Position numbers and translations under genes: made by a program. Positions 16,079 through 23,297 of a stretch of DNA of 31,983 nt are shown one piece after another; the first letter of the stretch is position 1, and every line of letters starts with the position of its first letter. The notes under the pieces were generated by a model. That model saw only the letters and a program-made list of their open reading frames with translations. It did not search any database and was not told where the DNA came from. Source of the stretch: Actinomycetota bacterium (GTDB taxonomy: Bacteria; Actinomycetota; Actinomycetes; Nanopelagicales; Nanopelagicaceae); assembly GCA_010032085.1 (NCBI GenBank), contig RGYL01000001.1, forward strand, positions 1 through 31,983, in the 5' to 3' direction.

Positions 16079-17652
16079 TAGATTTCCTCCCTTGATCGCT
16101 CTTCAACGTAATTCTTATCTGGCCTACTAATCAAAAAGGTAGGAATGGCGGCGATGATGACGAGCAATAATGCGTAAGGAGCAGCCTCGCTAAATCGAAA
16201 AATTGCAGTGTTACTCCACATTTCAGTTGCAAGAGTCTCAAATCCCGTTGGCCTAAGCATCAAAGTAGCGGGTAACTCCTTCATCGATGAGAGCAAGACT
16301 AATAAGGTTCCCGTCAAAACCCCAGGCGCAGCCAATGGAAGCGTCACTCGATAGAAAATCCGACTTCTTGATTGACCCAGTGTTGCAGCAATTTCAGTTA
16401 AGTTTTCGGGGACCCGTGAGAGGGAAGTTCGGATTGTTCCCACCGATCTGGCAAGAAAAAGAATTGAGTACGCGATTCCAAGTAATCCAACGGTCTGGTA
16501 GATCAATGGAAAATCAGAACCGAGAGCGACCAAAGCTAATCCCATAACAACACCAGGTAGGGCATTAACGAGTAAGACTCCTCGTTCGGCCACTTTGCCG
16601 AGCAAACTTGCGCGTAGCGCCAGCAAGGCAAGTGGGATAGCTAGAAGTAGCGCAAATATCGCACCAATTGAGGAGACCAGAATTGTGGAGAGCGCGGCCT
16701 GACTTAACTCAAAGAAATCAATTGGTTGAGGTCTAGCAAAAAATCTCAGTAGCAGAACTCCCATAGGAATAATCAGAGCCGCCAAAATGTAAAGCGCTAG
16801 AAATGAAGTTGCGACTATACGCACTCGAATTGCGGTTATCGGCGCTACCTGCTTTGTTATTGATACTGAACCCTTAAAGATGCGTGAGCGATTCCGTGAT
16901 TGAACTTCGATTGAAATAACTATTCCGGAGAGCGCTACGAGCATGAGCGCAAGCACGGCGGCGCTACTACGATCAAAACTTCCCTGGTAGGTATTTTGAA
17001 TGGTACGAGTAAATGTATCTACGCCGAGGAGTGAGACTGCTCCAAAGTCACTTAGAACATATAGAGAGACCAAGAGCGCTCCTGCAGCAAGAGCGTTGCG
17101 CATTTGTGGCAGAGTCACACGCAAGAAAATCTTAAATTGATTAAGGCCAAGAGTTTGGGCGACATCTATCTGCGCTGAATCAATTCGACGTAATGATGCG
17201 AGCGCCGCAAGAGTCACATAAGGAGTAGTGGAAAGAGTAAGAACAACTACCGCAGCGAAATAGCCCGAAGGAAGAATCCCTAGAGATAACCAGCAATAAG
17301 TGAATACGTAACTTGGGATAGCTATCGGCAGGATGGCTAAGGCTCTAAATACATTGGGGTTGGGAAGTTTGATGTTATGAAGAGACCAAGCGATGGCAGA
17401 TCCAAGGAGAGTGGCGAGAAATGCAACGATTGTTACTAACGAGACGGTAGTAAGAAAAACTTCCAAAGTCTTGGCGCGAAAAACAACAATTCGGAGCGAT
17501 TCGAGATCGCCTTGGAGAGCGCGAGCGAAAAGGTAACCAAGTGGAAGGGCCACAAAGCCCAGGGAGATTAAGGCAGAGCCAATCAAAAGCGGCGAGGTGC
17601 GGGAATCTTCTCCTCGCGCCATCGCTTGCTCGTTAATGAGAGGAAGTGTCAT
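16078..17652 (-). CDS. fbpB: Ferric iron ABC transporter permease (fused double domain)
   Basis: Inner-membrane permease of 524 residues with two binding-protein-dependent transport domains in one chain, as is usual for FbpB. About twelve hydrophobic helices are visible. Each half has an EAA-type loop: IDVAQTLGLNQFKIFLRVTL in the first (about residues 163-182) and LTEIAATLGQSRSRIFYRVT in the second. It lies 14 bases after fbpA and overlaps fbpC by one base, so the three are one operon. No strong Shine-Dalgarno precedes its ATG. Confidence 0.93.
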   Translation of the reverse strand: MTLPLINEQAMARGEDSRTSPLLIGSALISLGFVALPLGYLFARALQGDLESLRIVVFRAKTLEVFLTTVSLVTIVAFLATLLGSAIAWSLHNIKLPNPNVFRALAILPIAIPSYVFTYCWLSLGILPSGYFAAVVVLTLSTTPYVTLAALASLRRIDSAQIDVAQTLGLNQFKIFLRVTLPQMRNALAAGALLVSLYVLSDFGAVSLLGVDTFTRTIQNTYQGSFDRSSAAVLALMLVALSGIVISIEVQSRNRSRIFKGSVSITKQVAPITAIRVRIVATSFLALYILAALIIPMGVLLLRFFARPQPIDFFELSQAALSTILVSSIGAIFALLLAIPLALLALRASLLGKVAERGVLLVNALPGVVMGLALVALGSDFPLIYQTVGLLGIAYSILFLARSVGTIRTSLSRVPENLTEIAATLGQSRSRIFYRVTLPLAAPGVLTGTLLVLLSSMKELPATLMLRPTGFETLATEMWSNTAIFRFSEAAPYALLLVIIAAIPTFLISRPDKNYVEERSREEI

Positions 17653-17666
17653 GGCAATCTGCTCGA

Positions 17667-18671
17667 TTAGAGCAAGCCTACTTTTATAAGTAGTTGTTGG
17701 GTGCGTTTCAAGTCTGTCAAAGACGCAAGATCGACTGCAGGAGCCTTAATCTGATTTAACGGAATCATTCCGGCTGGATTGCGCGCCGGGTTTACTGCGG
17801 AATACTCTTTTACTTCATCTAGGAAGAAAGTTTGGGCCTTTTGTGAAAGCAGAAAAGCAATTAGTTCTGCACCAACTTCTTGTTTTTTGCTGGTTTTGAG
17901 TTTTCCGATGCCTGAGGCGTTTATTAAGTTACCAATATCATTTGCGGCGAAGAAGGAATTCTCTACATTTATCTCACGCCCAAGCTCCTCAGCAACTTCA
18001 AAAATGTAGTAGTGATTTACTAAACCACCATCGATTTCACCAGCATCAATCGCTTCGACAATGAGACTATTCTTTTCGTAAAATTTCGGATCATTAGCCA
18101 CGATTGCTCTTAACCACTTCTCGGTTTCTACTTCGCCGCGGGTCTGGATCATGGCGGTGATGAAAGCTTGGAATGAGGCATTTGTGGGCGCAATTCCGAT
18201 TCGCCCCTTCCAGGTCGAGTCGGTTAAGTCATCAACGCTCTTCGGTAAGTTAGAGACGCGATCAGGCGCGTAGGCAAAAACTCGTACTCTTCCGGTTAAT
18301 CCCACCCAATCCTTACTCGGCGAGCGAAAATATTTATCGACGCTATTCAACAACTCATCTTCAAGGGGAGCTAAGAGCTCCGCTGCCGATACGGCGCCAA
18401 GTGCTCCGGCATCTTGCGAGATGAAGATATCTGCAGGGGAGTTTTCGCCTTCTTCAAGAATTTGAGCGGCCAGCGCAGCTGAGTCGCCATAGCGGATCTC
18501 AAGTTCAATCCCACTTTCTGCAGTGAAGTCTTCAAAGAGGCTTCCCATGTACTCCTCGGCCCTACCCGAGTAGATAACGAGGCTCTGGCTTTCCGGGCTA
18601 GAGCCGGAACAGGCTGAGAGCGAGGCAATTAAGGCCAAAAAGGGGATAAGCAGAAGTAGGCGATTGCGCAT
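17667..18671 (-). CDS. fbpA: Ferric iron ABC transporter substrate-binding lipoprotein
   Basis: Extracellular iron-binding protein of the FbpA/FutA type, 334 residues, anchored by lipid. The signal peptide ends in lipobox LSAC (C21), followed by SGSSPESQSLVIYSGRAEE, the start of the periplasmic-binding fold. The paired tyrosines Y221/Y222 in GLVNHYYIFEVAEE are the conserved Fe3+ ligands, and SQDAGALGA and YAPDRV are also typical. It is first in fbpA-fbpB-fbpC. The ATG is preceded by a leaderless -10 box and by a perfect 28-base palindrome overlapping the likely -35, pointing to repression, probably by metal. Confidence 0.94.
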   Translation of the reverse strand: MRNRLLLLIPFLALIASLSACSGSSPESQSLVIYSGRAEEYMGSLFEDFTAESGIELEIRYGDSAALAAQILEEGENSPADIFISQDAGALGAVSAAELLAPLEDELLNSVDKYFRSPSKDWVGLTGRVRVFAYAPDRVSNLPKSVDDLTDSTWKGRIGIAPTNASFQAFITAMIQTRGEVETEKWLRAIVANDPKFYEKNSLIVEAIDAGEIDGGLVNHYYIFEVAEELGREINVENSFFAANDIGNLINASGIGKLKTSKKQEVGAELIAFLLSQKAQTFFLDEVKEYSAVNPARNPAGMIPLNQIKAPAVDLASLTDLKRTQQLLIKVGLL

Positions 18672-18677
18672 GAGCAG

Positions 18678-18683
18678 ACCTTA
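18678..18683 (-). promoter_or_regulatory. -10 box (TAAGGT) of the fbpABC operon
   Basis: TAAGGT on the minus strand lies six bases before the fbpA ATG. TTGCGT at 18702-18707 (minus strand), 18 bases upstream, is a good -35 match and is part of the palindrome at 18698-18725. Confidence 0.65.
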
Positions 18684-18697
18684 ATTCCGAAGGGGGT

Positions 18698-18725
18698 ATT
18701 TACGCAACATTTATGTTGCGTAAAT
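18698..18725. promoter_or_regulatory. Perfect 13+13 bp palindrome, probable operator of the iron-transport operon
   Basis: On the plus strand ATTTACGCAACAT (18698-18710) and ATGTTGCGTAAAT (18713-18725) are exact reverse complements separated by TT. The site lies in the short gap between the rnd stop and fbpA and covers the proposed fbpA -35 element. It has no T-run after it in either direction, so it is not a convincing terminator. A dimeric repressor site is the best reading. The sequence does not match the Fur or DtxR/IdeR consensus I remember, so the regulator is open. Confidence 0.7.
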
Positions 18726-18729
18726 CAGC

Positions 18730-19992
18730 TCATTCCTCAGGCGCGGGATTAGTTGGTGGTTCGCTCTCACTCCGTGCTCGTGCGAGCGCATCGGCTGTGA
18801 GATTGATCTGCCAGTTGCGAGCACCGAAGGAGTGGAGAGACTCAGAAACACTCTTAACTGAATCGGGGGAGTAACTCGTGATTTTTTCCTTGCCTTCGTT
18901 AAAGAGAACTTTTCGAACTATCTCAGGGGAAATTAGATTTTCGAGAGGCATATTAACTTCCTGCGCCTTCACACTCAAGAGCGCACGCGCATGCTGCAGA
19001 TGAATATGGGCAATAGGAAACTTATCTCGCCAGACTCGCGGTGGCGGAATGGACTCCCCGCGTGCACGCATTTCCGGCCAAAGCGATTGATCCATCTCAT
19101 ATACACCCTGCAGTATTTGCCACCAGCGAGGAAGGTGGGATCTTTGAATCTCGTTACGGATCTTCTCCTTCATAATTGGTAGAGCTAAAAATGCTTCATA
19201 GCTTTCTGGTTTATGTTTTGCTAAATCAATTAGGACGGCATCAGAGAGCAATCTTCCCGGTGCTAAATCTATTGATTTAGCTAATTCATCACGCGCATTC
19301 CAGAGCTCACGAATGATTGCAAGTTCAAAACGAGATTTGATTTGGTGCATCCCAGAAGTGCGTCGCCATGGATCTCTACGAACTTTGTTAGCGGTGAAAG
19401 TTAGTGCTGAGCTAAATTCTTCTTTCGCCCAATCTAATTTACCTCCCTCTAAAAGGAGAGCTTCGACCTTATCGCGAATATCAAGTAATACTTCTACATC
19501 AAGCGCCGCGTAATCAAGCCATTCGGGGCGAAGTGGCCGGATAGACCAATCAACAGCGCTATGTTCTTTAGCGATCTGAACGCCAAGTAAGTTCTCACAT
19601 AAAGATGCAAGTCCCACCCGCTCGCAACCGGCAATTCTGGCTCCTAATTCAGTATCAAAGAGGATTTTTGGAACTACACCAAATTCACGCAGGCACTCCA
19701 AATCTTGACTGCTGGCATGGATAACAGATTCAGTATTCGCCAAGAGCAGATTTAGTCTCTCTACTTCTTCCGCTCCAGCCAGAGCAATCGGATCGATCAG
19801 GTGTAGTCCACCTTCGCGTCGGAATAGTTGTATTAGATAAGCCCTAGCGCTGTAGCGAAAGCCGCTGGCCCGCTCGGCATCAATTGCAATTGGCCCAATT
19901 CCAAGTGCAAGTTTTTCTATGGCCGATGAGAACTCAGCCTTCGATTCAATTACCGCCGGGGTTCCACCCGTCGGTGCGCTCAAAATCTCCAT
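18730..19992 (-). CDS. rnd: Ribonuclease D family 3'-5' exoribonuclease with HRDC domain
   Basis: DEDDy exonuclease of 420 residues that trims 3' ends of tRNA and other small RNAs. The exonuclease domain (about 10-185) shows the four acidic residues: D38 and E40 in IAIDAERASG, D97 in HASSQDLEC, and Y161/D165 in YAALDVEVL. An HRDC domain follows (about 205-290, LWNARDELAKSIDLAPGRLLSDAVLIDLA), then a C-terminal extension as in the mycobacterial homologue Rv2681. It begins three bases after the DUF3000 stop, so the two form an operon driven from 20578-20583. Confidence 0.93.
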   Translation of the reverse strand: MEILSAPTGGTPAVIESKAEFSSAIEKLALGIGPIAIDAERASGFRYSARAYLIQLFRREGGLHLIDPIALAGAEEVERLNLLLANTESVIHASSQDLECLREFGVVPKILFDTELGARIAGCERVGLASLCENLLGVQIAKEHSAVDWSIRPLRPEWLDYAALDVEVLLDIRDKVEALLLEGGKLDWAKEEFSSALTFTANKVRRDPWRRTSGMHQIKSRFELAIIRELWNARDELAKSIDLAPGRLLSDAVLIDLAKHKPESYEAFLALPIMKEKIRNEIQRSHLPRWWQILQGVYEMDQSLWPEMRARGESIPPPRVWRDKFPIAHIHLQHARALLSVKAQEVNMPLENLISPEIVRKVLFNEGKEKITSYSPDSVKSVSESLHSFGARNWQINLTADALARARSESEPPTNPAPEE

Positions 19993-19995
19993 CGA

Positions 19996-20571
19996 TTAGC
20001 GACGCGTATTTAGCGCACTTACTCCTTCGGCGATCGGAGTTAAGCCAGATACCGTCTCAATCATCCTGGTCCAGGCATTTAAGTGATCCATTAATTTTGC
20101 TGAATTAGAGGGAGTCCAAGAAGCTCTGATTTCAATCTCAGAAGATTGGTCTTGCTCTGAAAGCTGTCCATATGATGCACTTGAAACTTTTGTTACCGTG
20201 CCACTAGTTGCCAGATAACTTGCTCCAACCGAATCTAGTGATTCGCCCACCCAAGACCAGGCCACATCCGTCAGCAATGGGTCGGATTGGAGATCTTCTT
20301 CAATAGCAGAACGGATAAAGGTAATTGCTCTGAATTTACCTTCCCATGCTTCTTGACCAGCCGGGTCGTGGAGTAAGACAAAGCGACCGGTAGCTACATC
20401 GTCTCCTCTAACTTCTACATCGACCGAGAATGCGACTGCATGTGGCGCAAGACGCTGCGGCGCCGGAACTTCCTCAAAAGTTATCTCTACTCGCGTTTTA
20501 AACGCTCGCGCATCAGCACAGAATTTTTCGAAGAGAATCTGATCTCGCTGCGATTGCGAATTCTCTGCCAT
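19996..20571 (-). CDS. DUF3000 family protein
   Basis: A 191-residue cytoplasmic protein of the actinobacterial DUF3000 family (Rv2680-like), of unknown function. Typical segments are VEITFEEVPAPQRLAPHAVAF near the N-terminus, RFVLLHDPAGQEAWEGKFRAI, LLTDVAWSWVGESLD and the end VSGLTPIAEGVSALNTRR. No catalytic motif or membrane helix is evident. It is the first gene of the DUF3000-rnd pair, a linkage kept across actinobacteria, which suggests a role tied to RNA turnover; that is inference. The ATG follows a leaderless-type promoter, divergent from the EamA gene. Confidence 0.9.
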   Translation of the reverse strand: MAENSQSQRDQILFEKFCADARAFKTRVEITFEEVPAPQRLAPHAVAFSVDVEVRGDDVATGRFVLLHDPAGQEAWEGKFRAITFIRSAIEEDLQSDPLLTDVAWSWVGESLDSVGASYLATSGTVTKVSSASYGQLSEQDQSSEIEIRASWTPSNSAKLMDHLNAWTRMIETVSGLTPIAEGVSALNTRR

Positions 20572-20577
20572 GAGACA

Positions 20578-20583
20578 AGGGTA
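20578..20583 (-). promoter_or_regulatory. -10 box (TACCCT) of DUF3000-rnd
   Basis: TACCCT on the minus strand lies six bases before the ATG at 20571. It faces the EamA promoter 40 bases away, so the 62-base gap is a divergent leaderless promoter pair. Confidence 0.55.
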
Positions 20584-20621
20584 GAAGAGGGGCGCAGTCC
20601 GCTTCGGAAGGCGCGAGCAGA

Positions 20622-20627
20622 TAGGCT
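20622..20627 (+). promoter_or_regulatory. -10 box (TAGGCT) of the EamA transporter gene
   Basis: TAGGCT lies six bases before the ATG at 20634, in the TANNNT-N6-start pattern. Confidence 0.55.
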
Positions 20628-20633
20628 AAATCC

Positions 20634-21485
20634 ATGGGTTCGCTACTTGGATTGTTATCAAGTTTGCTCTGGGGAACAGCCGATTATCTGGCGGGAAACC
20701 TCTCAAAGAAGTACCGGGCACTTGCCGTCACTGGAGTTTCCCAATTCTTCGGTCTGCTTTTTGGTGTCAGCGTCATATTGATCGGAACCCAATTTGGCTC
20801 ACCATTTATAAGGCCCACTCTTGAATGGGATGGTTACTTTGTTGCTGGAGTGATTGCTGGAATCTCCGGATTCATAGGTTTACTTGCGTTTTACTCTGGT
20901 TTAGCAACGGGTCGAATGGGAGTTGTCAGCCCCATAAGCTCTCTTTCGGTTTTGATTCCTCTATCGGTTGCATACGCCCAAGGAGAGCGAGCCAGCGGGA
21001 TTCAAACAATCGGAATAACAGTTGCGCTTCTCGGAGCATTTCTAGCAAGTGGCCCAGAAATTAAAGGCGGCCTTCCGGTAAAGCCCTTAATTTTTGCGGT
21101 TATTGCCGCATTTGGTTTCGGTGGAGCGCTTACTTTCATCGCTATTGGCGCAAAGATTGATTCCATGCACACGATGACTTCAATGCGTGTAGCTTCAGTT
21201 GCAATTTGTATTTTAATTGCAATTGCTTTTCGTACTATCGGCGGTTTTCCAGTCAAGATGTTTCCGCTCTTAATTTTTATTGGTATTGCAGATTTTCTTG
21301 CAAATTTCCTATTAGGAGTTGCAACCACAAAAGGACTAGTCTCAATTGCGCTTGTTCTTGGGTCACTTTTTCCCATCGTGACCGCGCTGCTCGCATTTAA
21401 ATTCCTAAATGAGCGGCTTCATAAGGTGCAATATTTAGGAATTTTCTTTGCCATTCTCGGAGTCTGTTTTATCGCCGCTGGTTAA
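20634..21485 (+). CDS. EamA/DMT-family transporter
   Basis: Inner-membrane permease of 283 residues with about ten hydrophobic helices in two EamA repeats (roughly 1-140 and 145-283). The repeat start LLGLLSSLLWGTADYLAG has the family-typical WG, and the second repeat ends HKVQYLGIFFAILGVCFIAAG. Family members export amino acids, metabolites or nucleotide-related compounds; the substrate cannot be inferred here. The first codons MGSLLGLL follow a leaderless promoter. Its 3' end overlaps the RibD-like gene by 17 bases convergently. It is not part of the syntenic mycobacterial block as I recall it. Confidence 0.9.
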   Translation: MGSLLGLLSSLLWGTADYLAGNLSKKYRALAVTGVSQFFGLLFGVSVILIGTQFGSPFIRPTLEWDGYFVAGVIAGISGFIGLLAFYSGLATGRMGVVSPISSLSVLIPLSVAYAQGERASGIQTIGITVALLGAFLASGPEIKGGLPVKPLIFAVIAAFGFGGALTFIAIGAKIDSMHTMTSMRVASVAICILIAIAFRTIGGFPVKMFPLLIFIGIADFLANFLLGVATTKGLVSIALVLGSLFPIVTALLAFKFLNERLHKVQYLGIFFAILGVCFIAAG

Positions 21486-21969
21486 TCCGCTCCCATGTTT
21501 GAAAGCATTCGCCTCCATCATTGGATTCACTTACAACTTTGTACTTTAGTTTCAATTCAGTTTCACTAAAGAAATTGTCATCGCCTAATTTGCTGGACCT
21601 GGTGAGGAAAAACTCATCAAGTAAGGCGTCTTTAATCAACTCAGATAAGAAGTGAACGCCACCTTCGACCAATAGCTTTTTGAAGCCATCTTCTCGAGCT
21701 TTTTCAATTAACTCAGCGGGCGAAAGATTTAAGAACTTAGACTTTCCAACTTCATTTTGAACTCCTCTAGTTGAGATGTAAAGCGGAAGAGGGCATTTGG
21801 AGTAGGGCTCGCTACGGTAAGTGGAGCCACCGATAAGGATGACCTCTGCCTTTTGGCGCAATAGGTGGAATCTCGCTCTATCGGCTGGGCTTGAGAGGCC
21901 CCGGGAAGAACCTGCCAATGTGCTCATTCCATTACTACCGATAACTAGATTCGCCATAACTTTTGACAC
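21469..21969 (-). CDS. RibD C-terminal-domain reductase (DHFR-like fold)
   Basis: A 166-residue stand-alone RibD_C protein, NAD(P)H-dependent reductase fold related to pyrimidine reductase of riboflavin synthesis and to DHFR. Visible family blocks are MANLVIGSNGMSTLAGSSRG, ADRARFHLLRQKAEVILIGGSTYR and KKLLVEGGVHFLSELIKDALLDEFFLT; VEGG is the cofactor-binding glycine turn. It is shorter than full RibD (no deaminase domain) and than many family members (about 200-230). The start is taken as GTG 21969 because TACCGT lies six bases upstream; an in-frame ATG at 21957 is the alternative. Whether it acts in riboflavin synthesis is unknown, since no other rib genes are here. Confidence 0.85.
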   Translation of the reverse strand: MSKVMANLVIGSNGMSTLAGSSRGLSSPADRARFHLLRQKAEVILIGGSTYRSEPYSKCPLPLYISTRGVQNEVGKSKFLNLSPAELIEKAREDGFKKLLVEGGVHFLSELIKDALLDEFFLTRSSKLGDDNFFSETELKLKYKVVSESNDGGECFQTWERINQRR

Positions 21970-21975
21970 GCCTCA

Positions 21976-21981
21976 ACGGTA
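21976..21981 (-). promoter_or_regulatory. -10 box (TACCGT) of the RibD-like gene
   Basis: TACCGT on the minus strand lies six bases before GTG 21969, supporting that codon as a leaderless start. Confidence 0.5.
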
Positions 21982-22012
21982 CTGGGCTGGCTGGGATGTC
22001 AGTGGCCACATC

Positions 22013-22018
22013 TACCTT
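22013..22018 (+). promoter_or_regulatory. -10 box (TACCTT) of the small four-cysteine gene
   Basis: TACCTT lies seven bases before ATG 22026 and supports that start over an upstream in-frame ATG at 21963, which overlaps the divergent RibD-like gene. Confidence 0.5.
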
Positions 22019-22025
22019 CTGCTCC

Positions 22026-22232
22026 ATGATCATTGATTGCGATACCTGCACCATGAGAGATATAGCCTGCGGAGATTGTGTGGTCACTATATTGATTGGC
22101 CCACCCTCTAACTCGAGCCTTGAGGCTGAGGAGGCCCGGGTGATTGATTTACTCGCCTCGAGAGGGATGATTCCACCGCTTAGATACGAAAATATTCAAG
22201 ATTCACAGGAATCCAAGCGCCGTTCAGGTTGA
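22026..22232 (+). CDS. Small four-cysteine protein, conserved in actinobacteria by recollection, function unknown
   Basis: A 68-residue protein with two cysteine pairs at its N-terminus, C5-x2-C8 and C15-x2-C18, in CDTCTMRDIACGDCVVTILI, then an acidic helix LEAEEARVIDLLASRGMIPPLRY. The spacing suits a zinc site or small Fe-S site. I recall similar small proteins with the CxxCxxxxxxCxxCVVT pattern beside NlpC/P60 genes in other actinobacteria, but have no name for them. The stop lies 33 bases before the NlpC/P60 start and overlaps its likely -35 box. No function is assigned. Confidence 0.8.
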   Translation: MIIDCDTCTMRDIACGDCVVTILIGPPSNSSLEAEEARVIDLLASRGMIPPLRYENIQDSQESKRRSG

Positions 22233-22252
22233 GCAATAAGTGAGTCCGCAGT

Positions 22253-22258
22253 TAGCCT
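22253..22258 (+). promoter_or_regulatory. Promoter of the NlpC/P60 gene (-10 TAGCCT)
   Basis: TAGCCT lies six bases before ATG 22265. TTGAGC at 22229-22234 is a good -35 with an 18-base spacer, making this the most complete promoter in the window. Confidence 0.65.
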
Positions 22259-22264
22259 AAACCG

Positions 22265-23281
22265 ATGTTGAAGGCGCGCTTTGGCTTAGTGGCGTTGATT
22301 TCACTTGCCCTTATTGGATTAGTCACTCCATCAATAAATGCCGCCCCAAGTGCAGACCTCCTTCGGGTCCGTCAAGAAGTAGAACAACTCCAAGATGATG
22401 CCGCCGAAGCGGGCGAAAATGCCCAGGCTGCAAAAGTTCAACTACAGAGATTGCGCTCACAATTAAGCGCCGTCCAGCAAGAGGCCGATTCTCAGAAAGC
22501 TGTAGTTGAGAAGATTAGAAATTCGCTAGCCACAATTGCTGTCGCGAGATACAAATCAACAGGCTTAGGTGAGGGAGTTGAATTACTTTTCTCCTCTGAC
22601 CCCTCACTTTATTTATCATCTGCTGGCTCACTCGAGAATATAACGCGCAAGCAAGCAACTCAATTGCGAAAATTCGCAACTGCCAAGCAACGTCTAGATG
22701 CAACCACACTCACAGTCGCAGATAAATTGCGTTTAGTACAAGCAGCCGAAGCTCGATATCGCGCTCAAGCGGCTCAAGTTAAATCCAAATTGGAGGCCGC
22801 CGAGAAGCTTCTTTCAAAATTAGAGGCAAAAGATCGAGAGCGGCTGCGCAAGATTCAAGAGATGGATGCTGCTGAACGCGAGGCGTACTCACGGGAGCAG
22901 GCAAAACTCGCTAACACCGTTTCGGGAAGAGCAGGACTTGCACTTCGTTATGCCGTTAAGCAGATTGGTGATAACTATGTTTGGGGCGCTGCTGGCCCAA
23001 TCAGATGGGATTGTTCCGGTCTTACTATGCGGGCCTTCGAACAGGCCGGGGTGAGGTTGCCTCACTCTTCACGTGCTCAATACAACTATGGTCGCTCCAT
23101 CGCCCGCAGCAATCTTCTTCCAGGTGATTTAGTTTTCTTTGGAACTCCAATCTCGCATGTGGGCATCTATATTGGTAAGGGCAAGATGGTTCATGCACCT
23201 CGTCCCGGCGCTCGCGTACAAATTGTTGAATTTGGAAATTATTTTGGCAAGAAAAGGTATATCGGAGCGCGCCGCCTCTAA
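22265..23281 (+). CDS. Secreted NlpC/P60 peptidoglycan endopeptidase with coiled-coil domain
   Basis: Exported cell-wall hydrolase, 338 residues. A signal peptide (about 1-27, FGLVALISLALIGLV then SINAA) is followed by a long coiled coil (about 30-215) rich in Gln, Glu, Lys and Ala, as in RipA/RipC and CwlO-type enzymes, which is usually autoinhibitory or binds FtsEX-like partners. The NlpC/P60 domain (about 222-338) has the catalytic C250 in RWDCSGLTMRAF, H298 in ISHVGIYIG and H310 in MVHAPRPG. It likely cuts stem peptides between D-Glu and the diamino acid. It stands next to pimB, as Rv2190c does in mycobacteria. Confidence 0.94.
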   Translation: MLKARFGLVALISLALIGLVTPSINAAPSADLLRVRQEVEQLQDDAAEAGENAQAAKVQLQRLRSQLSAVQQEADSQKAVVEKIRNSLATIAVARYKSTGLGEGVELLFSSDPSLYLSSAGSLENITRKQATQLRKFATAKQRLDATTLTVADKLRLVQAAEARYRAQAAQVKSKLEAAEKLLSKLEAKDRERLRKIQEMDAAEREAYSREQAKLANTVSGRAGLALRYAVKQIGDNYVWGAAGPIRWDCSGLTMRAFEQAGVRLPHSSRAQYNYGRSIARSNLLPGDLVFFGTPISHVGIYIGKGKMVHAPRPGARVQIVEFGNYFGKKRYIGARRL

Positions 23282-23285
23282 CGGC

Positions 23286-23291
23286 TAGAGT
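23286..23291 (+). promoter_or_regulatory. -10 box (TAGAGT) of the PimB'-like gene
   Basis: TAGAGT lies six bases before TTG 23298. Together with the absence of a Shine-Dalgarno it supports a leaderless mRNA starting with TTG. Confidence 0.5.
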
Positions 23292-23297
23292 TATCGC

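Noticed and set aside
18698..18725. Palindrome as the intrinsic terminator of rnd
   Set aside because: The downstream minus-strand sequence is ACCCCC rather than a T-run, and the site covers a promoter element, so an operator fits better.
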